Positions 33,720 to 43,153 of a DNA stretch of 64,000 nucleotides are shown here, piece after piece. This stretch comes from Pseudomonas nitroreducens (lineage in GTDB: Bacteria > Pseudomonadota > Gammaproteobacteria > Pseudomonadales > Pseudomonadaceae), in NCBI RefSeq assembly GCF_014204515.1, contig NZ_JACHLI010000021.1:52768-116767 (forward strand), written 5' to 3'. Under the pieces are notes generated by a model that was given only the letters and a program-made list of their open reading frames with translations, ran no database searches and was not told where the DNA came from. Each line of letters starts with the position of its first letter. Positions within the stretch are counted from its first letter, which is position 1. Position numbers and translations under genes: made by a program.

Positions 33720-34742
33720 GTGGAAAGAAGACAGTTCAGCGAATCGATGCAGGGCCAGAACCTGCGCTTCGTCGGCGAGCGCAAGAGCGACCCGCAGCGC
33801 CAACGCAAGGTTGGCTTCGTGCTGCTGGAACACTTCTCCCTGCCGGCCTTCACCCAGGCGCTGGATACCCTGGTCACCGCCAACCTGATCCGCGAAGGCG
33901 CCTTCGCCACCCGCACCTACAGCCTGGATGGCGAGTCGGTCACCAGCGATCTCGGGCTGGTCATCTGCCCGGCGTCAGCGCTGGAAAGCAAGTACCTGGA
34001 CATGGACCTGCTGGTGGTCTGCGGCGGCCTGCGCACGCCGCTCAAGGACATGCCCCACCTCAGCCGCCTGCTGCACCTGGCCGACGAGCGCGGCATCGCC
34101 CTGGCCGGCTTGTGGAACGGCGCCTGGTTCCTCGGCAAGGCCGGTCTGCTGGACGGCCACAAGTGCGCGGTGCACCCGGAGAACCGCGCCTCCCTGGCGG
34201 AGGTGGCGCGCAACTGCGTGGTCACCGCCGAGAGCTACATCCTCGACCGCCACCGCCTCACCGCCGGCAGCCCCACTGGCGCCTTCAACCTGGTACTGGA
34301 ATGGGTCCACCAGCTGCACGGCCGCGAGCTGGTGGAAGGCATCGTCGATATCCTCGCCTTCGAGGAGTCGCGCTACCGGCGCACCCGCCCGGCGTTGCAC
34401 GAGAAGATGACCCAGCCGCTGCGCGACGTGCTCAACCTGATGAGCGCGAACATCGAGGAACCGCTGAGCCCGGACCAGCTCTCGGAATGCGTGGGGCGCT
34501 CCAAGCGCCAGCTGGAGCGGCTGTTCCAGGAGCAGCTGGGCACCTCACCGGTGCGTTACTACCTGGAGCTGCGCATCACCGAAAGCCGGCGCCTGCTGCA
34601 GCATTCGGACCTGTCGCTGGTGGAAGTGGCGCTGGCCTGCGGCTTCGTCTCGCCCAGCCATTTCAGCAAGTGCTACACCTCGTTCTTCGGCTACTCGCCG
34701 TCCAAGGAAGTGCGCTTCGGTTGCGTGCGCTCGGCCAAGTGA
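33720..34742 (+). CDS. GATase1-AraC transcriptional regulator (GbdR/CdhR-like)
   Basis: A 340-residue regulator from the GTG at 33720 (GAGG about 9 bases upstream); an ATG at 33747 is the alternative start. The N-terminal DJ-1/PfpI-like glutamine-amidotransferase domain (VGFVLLEHFSLPAFTQALDT; LLVVCGGLRTPL; GLWNGAWFLGKAGLLDG) is joined to a C-terminal AraC/XylS pair of helix-turn-helices (GRSKRQLERLFQEQLGTSPV, ACGFVSPSHFSKCYTSFFGY). This architecture is that of GbdR, CdhR and ArgR-type activators responding to glycine betaine, carnitine or arginine. It is divergent from the FAD/DapA/ALDH operon, which it probably activates. A paralogue is at 43154. Confidence 0.88.
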   Translation: MERRQFSESMQGQNLRFVGERKSDPQRQRKVGFVLLEHFSLPAFTQALDTLVTANLIREGAFATRTYSLDGESVTSDLGLVICPASALESKYLDMDLLVVCGGLRTPLKDMPHLSRLLHLADERGIALAGLWNGAWFLGKAGLLDGHKCAVHPENRASLAEVARNCVVTAESYILDRHRLTAGSPTGAFNLVLEWVHQLHGRELVEGIVDILAFEESRYRRTRPALHEKMTQPLRDVLNLMSANIEEPLSPDQLSECVGRSKRQLERLFQEQLGTSPVRYYLELRITESRRLLQHSDLSLVEVALACGFVSPSHFSKCYTSFFGYSPSKEVRFGCVRSAK

Positions 34743-34790
34743 GGGCAGGGCGCCCGCACTGCGCAATGGCTCGTTGACGGCCCGCGTCGA

Positions 34791-35741
34791 TCAGAACTGC
34801 GCCGCCAGCCAGTCACGCAGGCGGCAGCAGGCGTCGTCGTCTTCCTTGTCCTCGTTGAACGCCAGGTAGTGGTGCGTGTCGTGCAGCACCAGTTCCTGCT
34901 CTACCGGGCGGATCAGCGAGCCGTTGGCCACCAGGTGGTTGACCAGGTGGTTCCAGCCCAGCGCCACGCCCTGGTGGCTCAGCACCATCTGCACCAGCAG
35001 GTTGTAATCGTTGGCATTGAAGAAATGCGGGCGCTTGCCGGGGCCGTTGTCGATGTCGATGTCGTGGAAGGCCATCCAGACGGCCCAGTCCACGTGCTCG
35101 GCGACCTGCGAGCGGCCGTAGGGCGTGAGGTTCAGCAGGGTGGCTTCGCGCAGCCCGTCGAGGCTGGCGATCTGCGGGTGCTGCTCCAGGTACTGCGGCG
35201 TGCACACCGGGTAGATGAGGTCGTGCATCAGCGGCAGGTTGCGGTAGCCCTCGCGGACCCGGGTCATCTTGGTGACGAAGATGTCCGGCCGCACGCCCGG
35301 TTCCATGGAGAGGAAGTTCTGCGTGGTGATCAGGTTCAGTTCCACGTCCGGGTTGGCGTCGAAGAAGCTCGGCAGCCGGTGCGACAGCCACAGCGCCGAA
35401 AAGGCCGGCGAGCAGCACAGGGTGACGATGCGCTTGGACACGCTGTTGTTGCGGATGCGCTCGGCGGCCTGGGAGATGTTGACGAACGACAGCTGCACCG
35501 CGTCGAAGAAGATCGACCCCGCGGGGGTGAGCTCCACCGCGCGGCCCACGCGCTTGAACAGCTCGGCGCCCAGGTAGGTTTCCAGCTCGCGGATCTGCCG
35601 GCTGATCGCCGCCTGGGTGACGCACAGCGCCTCGGCGGCGCGGGTGAAGTTCTGGTACTTGGCGGCGGCGACGAAGGACTTCACGGCGCGCAGCGAAGGC
35701 ATCTTGATCAGTGTCTGATCCGGTTCGGTGTGTTTGACCAT
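34791..35741 (-). CDS. LysR-family regulator (GcvA-like)
   Basis: A 316-residue LysR protein: an N-terminal winged HTH (RAVKSFVAAAKYQNFTRAAE, then ALCVTQAAISRQIRELETYL) and a periplasmic-binding-like effector domain. The C-terminal form is of the GcvA type common in Pseudomonas amino-acid and amine catabolism. It is divergent from the Rieske oxygenase gene across a 210-base gap and probably controls it. The ATG at 35741 has only a weak ribosome-binding site; an internal ATG at 35702 is possible. Confidence 0.85.
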   Translation of the reverse strand: MVKHTEPDQTLIKMPSLRAVKSFVAAAKYQNFTRAAEALCVTQAAISRQIRELETYLGAELFKRVGRAVELTPAGSIFFDAVQLSFVNISQAAERIRNNSVSKRIVTLCCSPAFSALWLSHRLPSFFDANPDVELNLITTQNFLSMEPGVRPDIFVTKMTRVREGYRNLPLMHDLIYPVCTPQYLEQHPQIASLDGLREATLLNLTPYGRSQVAEHVDWAVWMAFHDIDIDNGPGKRPHFFNANDYNLLVQMVLSHQGVALGWNHLVNHLVANGSLIRPVEQELVLHDTHHYLAFNEDKEDDDACCRLRDWLAAQF

Positions 35742-35951
35742 AACTTCAGGTAATCAAGACCTTGGATAAAATGTCGGTTCTTCCGCGCCTGCCCCCGTCC
35801 TAGACTGCCCGCATGCTGTGATCGCGGAGGGCTGGCGGTGACTTGTTTGCGTGGAGATTAGCCCAAGCGCTGCCCCGCAGAAAGCCTCCGCCGCACCACC
35901 GGTTCCGCACGCACCGTTCCATACCGCGCCTGTTCTGGAGTGCCTATAACA

Positions 35952-37163
35952 ATGGATAAGAAAGCTGCAGTACTTGACCTGATTCGCCAACGCAAGGCAC
36001 GCCACGCGCTGCCCCGTGCCGTCTACAGCGACCCTGAGGTGTATCGCCAGGACCTCGAACAGCTGTGGCACCGGGAGTGGATCTTCGCCGGGCATACCTT
36101 CGAGCTGGAGAAGCCCGGCCAGTACCTGACGCTGCAGATCGGCGACTACCCGATCGCCGTCGTGCGCGGCGCCGACGGCCAGGTCCGCGCCTTCCACAAC
36201 GCCTGCCGGCACCGCGGCACCAAGGTCTGCACCGAGAGCAGCGGCAAGGTCGCCAAGCTGGTCTGCCCGTACCACAAGTGGGTGTTCGACCTCGACGGCA
36301 AGCTGCTCTTCGCCGGCAACATGGGGCCTGAATTCAACCCCGCCGAATATGGCTTGAAGCCCGCCCACTGCGAGGTGGTGAATACCTACATCTACGTCTG
36401 CGTGGCCGAGCGCGCGCCGGACTTCTCGCGCTTCCGCGATGCCGTGTCGCCCTTCATCGGCCCGCACAACCTGGAAGACTGCAAGGTCGCCTTCGAGTCC
36501 AACCTCGTCGAGCGCGGCAACTGGAAGCTGGTGTTCGAGAACAACCGCGAGTGCTACCACTGCGACGGCACCCATCCGGAGCTGCTCAACTCCTTCGTCG
36601 AGAACCTCTCGGTGGCCGGCGTGGGCGGCGAGGACGACCCGGAGCTGAGCGCCCACTGGGACCGCTGCGAGGCCGCCGGCCTGCCCAGCCGCCTGGTGAT
36701 GGACGAGGACGGCCAGTACCGCATGACGCGTATCCCGCTGTCCGCCAACGCGGTCAGCTACACCATGGACGGCAAGCCGGCGGTGTCGCGCCGGCTGGAC
36801 CGCAGCGGCGAGCCAAACATCGGCGCGCTGCTGTACTTCAACTACCCGTCCACCTGGAACCACTTCCTCGGCGACCACGCCCTGAGCTTCCGCATCCTCC
36901 CCCAGGGCCCCAACGAGACCCTGGTGACCACCCGCTGGCTGGTGCCCAAGGACGCCCAGGAAGGCATCGACTACGACCTGGAGCGCCTGACCCGCGTGTG
37001 GATCGCCACCAACGACCAGGACCGCCGCCTGGTGGAAGGTGCGCAGATGGGGGTGAATTCGCCGGCCTACGAGCCGGGCCCGTATTCCTCCATCGCCGAG
37101 AACGGCGTGTGCCAGTTCGTCGACTGGTACTGCGAGCGCATGACCCGCCGACTCAGCGACTGA
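35952..37163 (+). CDS. GbcA-like Rieske oxygenase (quaternary-amine monooxygenase)
   Basis: A 403-residue Rieske non-haem iron oxygenase, starting at ATG 35952 with GGAG upstream. Rieske cluster ligands C85/H87 (CRH) and C105/H108 (CPYH). The mononuclear iron site is formed by NNRECYHCDGTHPE (H203, H208) with an acidic residue in the C-terminal part (NDQDRR region). By memory it aligns closely with GbcA, the glycine-betaine demethylase oxygenase (FHNACRHRG, LVCPYHKW, SYTMDGK, TRWLVPKDA). The reductase GbcB is not in the window, so a reductase from elsewhere is needed. It probably demethylates or cleaves a betaine-like substrate. Confidence 0.85.
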   Translation: MDKKAAVLDLIRQRKARHALPRAVYSDPEVYRQDLEQLWHREWIFAGHTFELEKPGQYLTLQIGDYPIAVVRGADGQVRAFHNACRHRGTKVCTESSGKVAKLVCPYHKWVFDLDGKLLFAGNMGPEFNPAEYGLKPAHCEVVNTYIYVCVAERAPDFSRFRDAVSPFIGPHNLEDCKVAFESNLVERGNWKLVFENNRECYHCDGTHPELLNSFVENLSVAGVGGEDDPELSAHWDRCEAAGLPSRLVMDEDGQYRMTRIPLSANAVSYTMDGKPAVSRRLDRSGEPNIGALLYFNYPSTWNHFLGDHALSFRILPQGPNETLVTTRWLVPKDAQEGIDYDLERLTRVWIATNDQDRRLVEGAQMGVNSPAYEPGPYSSIAENGVCQFVDWYCERMTRRLSD

Positions 37164-37186
37164 GCCAGTTTTCGCTGTAGAACAAC

Positions 37187-37219
37187 CCCGCTTCGCCCTC
37201 CCGGCGAAGCGGGTTTTTT
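37187..37219 (+). terminator. Intrinsic terminator after the Rieske gene
   Basis: CCCGCTTCGCC (37187-37197), CTCC loop, GGCGAAGCGGG (37203-37213), then a run of six T (37214-37219): a textbook rho-independent terminator. It separates the oxygenase transcript from the downstream DMT gene. Confidence 0.9.
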
Positions 37220-37258
37220 GTGGCTGCTCGAAACCCCTTCCATCGCCCGGAGCCGCTC

Positions 37259-38185
37259 ATGCGCCTGATGCGTTTTCGTCTCGCCAACCCGCATTCCCAG
37301 GGGTTCTTCCTGGTCCTGCTGGCCGCCTTCTGCTATGGCCTGCAACCCCTGTTCGCCAGCTTCGCCTATGCCGGCGGCGCCAACCCGGTCGGCCTGCTGC
37401 TGGCACGTTTCGCCATCGCTGCGGCCCTGCTGCTGATGGGGTTGCAGTACCGCCGTATCCGTCTGCCGGGCGCTCGGCTGATCCGGCAGAACCTGATCCT
37501 CGGTGTGGGCTACGGCCTGGCCGCGCTGGGCTACTACAGCGCCGCGCGGGCCAGCTCGGTGAGCCTGGCGGTGATCCTCATGTACAGCTTCCCGGCCATT
37601 GTCACCGCCGTGTCGATCGCCTGGCTGGGCGAGCGCACCAGCGCGCTGAAGCTGATCGCGCTGCTGCTGGCGCTGGGCGGCGTGACGCTGGCGACCGGGC
37701 TGAGCCTCAAGGGCCTGTCGGTGGGCGCGCTGTGGGCGCTGTTCGCGGCCATGGCCTATGGCTCGGCGATCATCTACGGCACCCGACGCATCCGCCATGA
37801 CCACCCGCTGGCGTCGGCGGCGGTGGTGCTGCTGGGTTGCGCGGCGACCTTCGCGGTGGCCGCGCTGACGGAGGAGGCTCGCTTCCCGGCCACGGGCCAG
37901 GCCTGGCTGGCGACGGCGGGCCTGGCGCTGTTCGCGACGGTGATCCCGGTGGCGGCGTTTCTCGCCGGCTCGCCTGCGGTGGGGCCGTCGACGGCGGCCA
38001 CGCTGTCCACGCTGGAGCCGCTGGTGGCGGTGGCGATCGCGGTCTGGCTGATGGGCGAGCAGCTCACCCTGGGCATGCTCGGTGGTGGGCTGATGGTGCT
38101 GCTGGCGGCCGTGTGCCTGGCCCGGCCCGCGCCTGGAATCCCCGTGGCGAGCCCCGTGGCAGAAGGCGCGGGCCTGGATCGATAA
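37259..38185 (+). CDS. DMT-superfamily (EamA) transporter
   Basis: A 308-residue membrane protein from ATG 37259 (GGAG upstream), with ten predicted hydrophobic segments in the EamA repeat pattern (GFFLVLLAAFCYGLQPLFAS; ALGYYSAARASSVSLAVILM and mirrored motifs in the second half). Such transporters usually export amino acids, metabolites or related amines. It is placed between the Rieske gene's terminator and the betaine-type ABC genes, so it may relieve excess substrate or product. Substrate unknown. Confidence 0.8.
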   Translation: MRLMRFRLANPHSQGFFLVLLAAFCYGLQPLFASFAYAGGANPVGLLLARFAIAAALLLMGLQYRRIRLPGARLIRQNLILGVGYGLAALGYYSAARASSVSLAVILMYSFPAIVTAVSIAWLGERTSALKLIALLLALGGVTLATGLSLKGLSVGALWALFAAMAYGSAIIYGTRRIRHDHPLASAAVVLLGCAATFAVAALTEEARFPATGQAWLATAGLALFATVIPVAAFLAGSPAVGPSTAATLSTLEPLVAVAIAVWLMGEQLTLGMLGGGLMVLLAAVCLARPAPGIPVASPVAEGAGLDR

Positions 38186-38448
38186 CATGCAGTTATGGTT
38201 TTGAGCGAGCAAATGTCGTTGGACGCTCACCCCTCGGAACCCTAATTTTGACTCACGGCGAGCCACCTGACAGGGTCCGGAAAACAGGGCCGCCGCAAAG
38301 CCTTGCAGGAGCTTCTGCAAACCGGAAGGGCCGGCGCGTCCTGAGCCGCGCGGGCCGCTCTTCTTCCGGCGTACGCGAATGCTACGAGGCCATGGGGCCA
38401 GCGGCAGCATGACCTTGAACACAAGAATAAGCACAAGGTGAGGAAAGT

Positions 38449-39612
38449 ATGAGCCAGACCGACGACATCCTTTCGGTGAGCAACATCTTCAAGGTCTTCG
38501 GGCCGCGCCCGGACGAGGTGATGGAGATGCTGCGCAAGGGCGCTGACAAGAACGAGATCTTCCGCAAGACCGGCCACGTGGTCGGTGTGTTCGACGCCAG
38601 CTTCTCGGTTCGCCGCGGCGAGATCTTCGTCATCATGGGCCTGTCCGGCTCCGGCAAGTCGACCATGGTCCGCCTGTTCAACCGGCTGATCGAACCCACC
38701 GCCGGCAGCATCCACCTCAATGGCCGGGAGATCACCGGGCTGTCCGACAAGGCGCTGCTCGACGTGCGCCGCAAGGAGATGGGCATGGTCTTCCAGTCCT
38801 TCGCCCTGATGCCGCACATGAGCGTGCTGGAGAACGTCGCCTTCGGCCTGGAGATCGCCGGCGTCGCCGAGAAGGAACGCCACTGCCGCGCCGGCGAGGC
38901 GCTGGCCCAGGTCGGCCTGGCCGGCCATGAGCACAGCTACCCGCATCAGCTCTCCGGCGGCATGCAGCAGCGCGTCGGCCTGGCCCGTGCGCTGGCCAAC
39001 GACCCGACCATCCTGCTGATGGACGAAGCCTTCTCCGCCCTCGATCCGCTGATCCGCCACGAGATGCAGGGCGAGCTGATGCGCCTGCAGGCCGAGCAGC
39101 AGCGCACCATCATCTTCATCTCCCACGACATCGAGGAAGCCATCCGCATCGGCCACCGCATCGCGATCATGGAAGGCGGCCGGGTGGTGCAGATCGGCAC
39201 CCCGCAGGAACTGCTCAACAACCCCGCCAACGAATACGTCGAGACCTTCTTCCGCGGCTTCGACAGCTCCCGCGTGCTCAAGGCCGGCGACGTGGCGAAG
39301 CTCGACGCCGCAGTGCTCTGCCGGGTCAACGGCCGCGGACCGCAGCCCAAGGTCGGCGTGCCGTTCAGCTACCTGATCAACGAGCGCGACCAGTTCATGG
39401 GCGTGATGTCGGCGGACGCCGCCTTCGCCGAACTGGCTGCCGGCCCCTGCACCCGCCACGAAGACCACCCGGTGTACACCGACACGCCGCTGCACGACGT
39501 GCTGGATATCGTCGCCGAGCTGCCGTACCCGGTGCCGGTGCTCGATCGCAGTGGTGCGCTCAAGGGCACCATCTCGAAGAACCAGCTGCTGCAGACCCTG
39601 AGCCGCCACTGA
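38449..39612 (+). CDS. Quaternary-amine ABC transporter ATP-binding protein (ProV/OpuAA-like)
   Basis: A 387-residue ATPase with GAGGAAAG just before the ATG. Walker A GLSGSGKST is at residues 64-72, Q-loop MGMVFQSFALMPH, signature LSGGMQQRVG, Walker B LLMDEAFSALDP. The long N-terminal extension (EVMEMLRKGADKNEIFRKTG) and a C-terminal CBS-like region (SYLINERDQFMGVMSADAAF) are ProV/OpuAA hallmarks. It forms an operon with the permease at 39681 and binding protein at 40689. It would energise uptake of betaine, carnitine, choline or a similar quaternary amine. Confidence 0.9.
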   Translation: MSQTDDILSVSNIFKVFGPRPDEVMEMLRKGADKNEIFRKTGHVVGVFDASFSVRRGEIFVIMGLSGSGKSTMVRLFNRLIEPTAGSIHLNGREITGLSDKALLDVRRKEMGMVFQSFALMPHMSVLENVAFGLEIAGVAEKERHCRAGEALAQVGLAGHEHSYPHQLSGGMQQRVGLARALANDPTILLMDEAFSALDPLIRHEMQGELMRLQAEQQRTIIFISHDIEEAIRIGHRIAIMEGGRVVQIGTPQELLNNPANEYVETFFRGFDSSRVLKAGDVAKLDAAVLCRVNGRGPQPKVGVPFSYLINERDQFMGVMSADAAFAELAAGPCTRHEDHPVYTDTPLHDVLDIVAELPYPVPVLDRSGALKGTISKNQLLQTLSRH

Positions 39613-39680
39613 GCGCACGCCGTCTTCGCCGTCCCTGACGCCTGCCTCCGGGCGTCCCCCGCTTGAAAAGGTACGCAAGC

Positions 39681-40628
39681 ATGTCCGAGTCCAGTTTCCT
39701 CGATCCCTTCCAGAGCGCGGTCATCCCGCTGGGCGAGTGGGTCGAAACCAGCCTGAACTACCTGGTGCGCAATTTCCGCGATGTCTTCCACGCCATCCGC
39801 TGGCCCATCGACCAGGTGCTCAACGGCTCCGAGCACGTCTTGCAGAGCGTGCCGCCGACCATCGCGATCCTTGTCGCCGCGCTGTTCGGTTGGCAGCTCG
39901 CCGGCCCGCGCATGGGCGTGATGTGCGCCGTCACCCTGACGCTGCTGGGGCTGATCGGCGTGTGGTCGGAGTCCATGACCACCCTGTCGCTGGTGCTCAC
40001 CTCGGTGTTCTTCTGCGCGCTGATCGGCATCCCGCTGGGCATCCTCTGTGCCCGCAGCGACCGCGTCGAACGCGTGGTGCGCCCGCTGCTGGACGCCATG
40101 CAGACCCTGCCGGCGTTCGTCTACCTGGTGCCGGTGGTGATGCTGTTCGGCATCGGCAACGTGCCCGGCGTGCTGGTCACCATCGTCTTCGCCGTGCCGC
40201 CGCTGGTGCGCCTGACCAACCTGGGTATCCGCCAGGTGCCCGAGGACAAGATCGAAGCCGCCCGCGCCTTCGGCTGCACCCCGCGGCAGATGCTGACCCG
40301 CGTGCAGCTGCCGCTGGCCACGCCGACCATCATGGCCGGCGTCAACCAGACCCTGATGCTGTCCCTGTCGATGGTGGTGATCGCCTCGATGATCTCTGTC
40401 GGCGGCCTCGGCCAGATGGTCCTGCGCGGCATCGGCCGGCTGGACATGGGCCTGGCCACCGTGGGCGGCGTCGGCCTGGTGCTGCTGGCGATCTTCCTCG
40501 ACCGCCTGACCCAGGCCATGGGCGAGCGCACCCGTTCCGACCCCAGCCGCCGCTGGTACCACAGCGGCCCCGCCGGCCTGGTGCTGCGACTGTTCAGCAG
40601 CCCGCCGGCGGTACAAAAGAGCGTCTGA
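39681..40628 (+). CDS. Quaternary-amine ABC transporter permease (ProW/OpuAB-like)
   Basis: A 315-residue inner-membrane protein; the ATG at 39681 is preferred over 39663 as AAGG lies just upstream. Several hydrophobic spans surround the ABC permease EAA-type loop (EAARAFGCTPRQMLTRVQLP). The N-terminal region (GEWVETSLNYLVRNF, AIRWPIDQVLNG) is characteristic of ProW-like permeases. Middle gene of the three-gene transporter unit. It moves the substrate delivered by the periplasmic binding protein. Confidence 0.9.
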   Translation: MSESSFLDPFQSAVIPLGEWVETSLNYLVRNFRDVFHAIRWPIDQVLNGSEHVLQSVPPTIAILVAALFGWQLAGPRMGVMCAVTLTLLGLIGVWSESMTTLSLVLTSVFFCALIGIPLGILCARSDRVERVVRPLLDAMQTLPAFVYLVPVVMLFGIGNVPGVLVTIVFAVPPLVRLTNLGIRQVPEDKIEAARAFGCTPRQMLTRVQLPLATPTIMAGVNQTLMLSLSMVVIASMISVGGLGQMVLRGIGRLDMGLATVGGVGLVLLAIFLDRLTQAMGERTRSDPSRRWYHSGPAGLVLRLFSSPPAVQKSV

Positions 40629-40688
40629 TTCCGCTGTTCTTCCTCACCCTGCCGACCCCACAACGAAAAGAACAAGAGGTACGCAACG

Positions 40689-41708
40689 ATGCAATTCGAG
40701 TCGATCAAGAACAAGCTCCTGCACTGTGCTTCGGTGCTGTCCCTGAGCCTGCTGTCGCTGTACGTGCTGGCTTCGCCGGACAAGCCGGGGGAGGGCGTGA
40801 AGGTCACGCCGATCTTCCCGCCGATCGCCGAGGAGCGCTTCCGCGGCGAGCTGGCCATGGCCGGCCTGCGCGAGCTGGGTTACGACGTGCAGGAACCCAA
40901 GGAGACCGAATACGCGGCGATGATGGTGGCGCTGTCCTACGGCGACGCCGACTTCACCGTGCACTTCTGGGACAAGCTGCACGACGCCTTCTACCAGAAG
41001 GTCGACGGGCCCAATACCCTGGTCAAGGCCGGTGACGTGATCCCCGGCGTGCTGCAGGGCTACCTGATCGACAAGAAGACCGCCGACCAGTACCACATCA
41101 AGTACATCACCGACCTGAAGAAACCCGAGCTGGCCAAGCTGTTCGACACCGACGGCGACGGCAAGGCCAACCTCACCGGCTGCAACCCCGGCTGGGGCTG
41201 CGAGCTGGTGATCTCCCACCACATGAAGGCCTACGACCTGGAGAACTCGATCAACGTCAACCAGGGTTCCTACTTTGCCCTGATGGCCGACACCATCACC
41301 CGCTACAAGCAGGGCCAGCCGATCCTCTACTTCACCTGGGTGCCGCAGTGGATCGCCGGCGTGCTGGTGGAAGGTCGCGACGTGGTCTGGCTGGAAGTGC
41401 CGAAGACCGACCTGCCCGACGGCAACAACAGCGTCAACACCACCTATGACGGCAAGAACCTGGGCTTCGCCATCGACAAGGTCGAGGCGCTGCTGAACAA
41501 GGACTTCGCGCAGAAGAACCCGGTGGCACTGAAGTTTCTCTCGCAGCTGCAGATCAAGGCGGACGACGAGAGCCAGCAGAACCTGCGCATGCAGAAGGGC
41601 GAGAACAAGCCCGCCGACATCCGCCGTCATGCGGATGAGTGGATCGCCGCCCACCGCCAGGAATGGGATGCCTGGCTGCAGGCCTCGCGCGCGGCTGCCA
41701 AGCAGTGA
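40689..41708 (+). CDS. Quaternary-amine-binding protein (ProX/OpuAC-like)
   Basis: A 339-residue periplasmic protein with an N-terminal signal (MQFESIKNKLLHCASVLSLS; processing near VLASPDK) and GAGG before the ATG. Residues typical of OpuAC-type domains include VTPIFPPIAEERFRGELAMA, FTVHFWDKLH, TGCNPGWGCEL and YFTWVPQWIAG. Trp/Tyr-rich segments usually form the aromatic cage that binds trimethylammonium groups, supporting a quaternary-amine ligand. Its closest known relatives are CbcX/CaiX/BetX, but the particular ligand cannot be told by eye. Third gene of the transporter operon. Confidence 0.88.
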   Translation: MQFESIKNKLLHCASVLSLSLLSLYVLASPDKPGEGVKVTPIFPPIAEERFRGELAMAGLRELGYDVQEPKETEYAAMMVALSYGDADFTVHFWDKLHDAFYQKVDGPNTLVKAGDVIPGVLQGYLIDKKTADQYHIKYITDLKKPELAKLFDTDGDGKANLTGCNPGWGCELVISHHMKAYDLENSINVNQGSYFALMADTITRYKQGQPILYFTWVPQWIAGVLVEGRDVVWLEVPKTDLPDGNNSVNTTYDGKNLGFAIDKVEALLNKDFAQKNPVALKFLSQLQIKADDESQQNLRMQKGENKPADIRRHADEWIAAHRQEWDAWLQASRAAAKQ

Positions 41709-41798
41709 TGCGCAAGCAATGAGATAGGACGGGTGCCCGGTTCCGGGCACCTGCGCTTCCCCCTCCGACAAAGCCTTCTTCGCCTGGGAGAGCCCCCG

Positions 41799-43145
41799 AT
41801 GTCGCTGTATTCGTTCGTCCGCGAGTTTCACTTCGAGCAGGCCCCGGCGCGCACCCGCGAGCTGATGCAGACCTGCCTGCTGGATATCCTCGGCGTTGCC
41901 GCCGGCGCGCGGGACAACGCCACCAGCCAGGCCGTGCGCCGCTATGCGTTGAATCACCACCCGGCCGGCGTGCTGTCCAGCCGCCTGCTGTTCGATGGCC
42001 GCGCCGTGCACCCGCTGGGCGCGGCCTGGGCCGGCGGCTTCTGCGTCGACAGCCTGGACGCCCACGAAGGCCACTTCACCTCCAAGGGCCACGCTGGCGC
42101 CACCGTGGTGCCGGCGCTGCTTGCCCTGGCCGATGCCTGCCGCCAGCAGGGCCGCAATATCAGCGGCGCCGAGTTGATGACGGCGCTGACCCTCGGCTAC
42201 GAAACCGCCCTGCGCGCGGGCGCTGCGCTCATGGCAACCGCGCACGAATATCACGCCTCCGGAGCCTTCTCCGGGATCGGCGTGGTGTGCGGTGGCGCGC
42301 GCCTGCTGGGTTTCGATGAAGAGCAGTTCCGCCATGCCCTGGGCATTGCCGAGTACTTCGGCCCGCGCTGTCCGATGATGCGCCTGGTGGACCACCCCAG
42401 CATGCTGCGCGACGCCCACGGCGCCGGCGCCCATGCCGGGCTCAACGCGCTGCTGCTGGCCGAGGCCGGCGTCACCGGCGCGCCGGCGGAGACCGTGGAA
42501 TTCCTCGAAGTCGCCGAGCACTGGTGTGACCTCGGCGCGCGCTGGGAGATCGACGCGCAGTACTTCAAACCCTGGCCGGTGTGCCGCTGGGCACAACCGG
42601 CGCTCACCGCGCTGACGGCGCTGATGGCCGAGCACCCGGCGATCCGTGGCGAGAACATCGAGCAAATGCGCGTCGAGACCTTCCACGAGTCGGTGCGCCT
42701 GCAGGGCCATCGCCCGGCCAACGCCGACGAGGCGCAGTACGCCCTGGCCTTCCCGCTGGCGGCGCTGGCCGTGCGCGGGCAGGTGGGGCCGCTGGAAGTG
42801 ACCGGCGCGGCGGTGCACGCGGCGGACATCCTGGCGGTCAGCGAGCGGGTGGAGATCGTCGAGAGCGACGAGCTGTCGGCGCGCTTCCCGGAGGAAATCC
42901 TCTCCCGCGTGACGGTCCTGCTCAAGGACGGCAGCCGCTTCGTCAGCCCCATCACCCAGGCCAAGGGCGACCCGCAGACGGCCATGAGCCGCGCGGAATT
43001 CCGCGCCAAGTTCGACCTGCTGGCGGGCATCTCGCTGAGCCCGGCGCTGCGCGACGAGATCGACGTGGCCATCGCCGAACTGCCGGCCAGCGTCAGCTGC
43101 GAGCGGCTGTTCGGGCTGATCCTCAGTGCACCCCAGGGTGCCTGA
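41799..43145 (+). CDS. MmgE/PrpD-family protein
   Basis: A 448-residue protein starting at ATG 41799 (GGGAG upstream; an in-frame start at 41733 has no ribosome-binding site). The family pattern is visible from MQTCLLDILGVAAGARDNA to FEEILSR-like PRPD C-terminal segments (LLKDGSRFVSPITQAKGDP), with GHAGATVVPALLALADACRQ and ALTLGYETALRAG. MmgE/PrpD includes 2-methylcitrate dehydratase and cis-aconitate decarboxylase. In this context it may dehydrate or decarboxylate a downstream acid of the amine pathway. It follows the transporter by 90 bases and is likely in the same transcript. Confidence 0.85.
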   Translation: MSLYSFVREFHFEQAPARTRELMQTCLLDILGVAAGARDNATSQAVRRYALNHHPAGVLSSRLLFDGRAVHPLGAAWAGGFCVDSLDAHEGHFTSKGHAGATVVPALLALADACRQQGRNISGAELMTALTLGYETALRAGAALMATAHEYHASGAFSGIGVVCGGARLLGFDEEQFRHALGIAEYFGPRCPMMRLVDHPSMLRDAHGAGAHAGLNALLLAEAGVTGAPAETVEFLEVAEHWCDLGARWEIDAQYFKPWPVCRWAQPALTALTALMAEHPAIRGENIEQMRVETFHESVRLQGHRPANADEAQYALAFPLAALAVRGQVGPLEVTGAAVHAADILAVSERVEIVESDELSARFPEEILSRVTVLLKDGSRFVSPITQAKGDPQTAMSRAEFRAKFDLLAGISLSPALRDEIDVAIAELPASVSCERLFGLILSAPQGA

Positions 43146-43153
43146 GCGCCCCC

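Noticed and set aside
40644..42818. 724-residue minus-strand frame over the binding-protein and PrpD genes
   Set aside because: Overlaps two well-supported plus-strand genes; composition typical of a GC-rich antisense frame.
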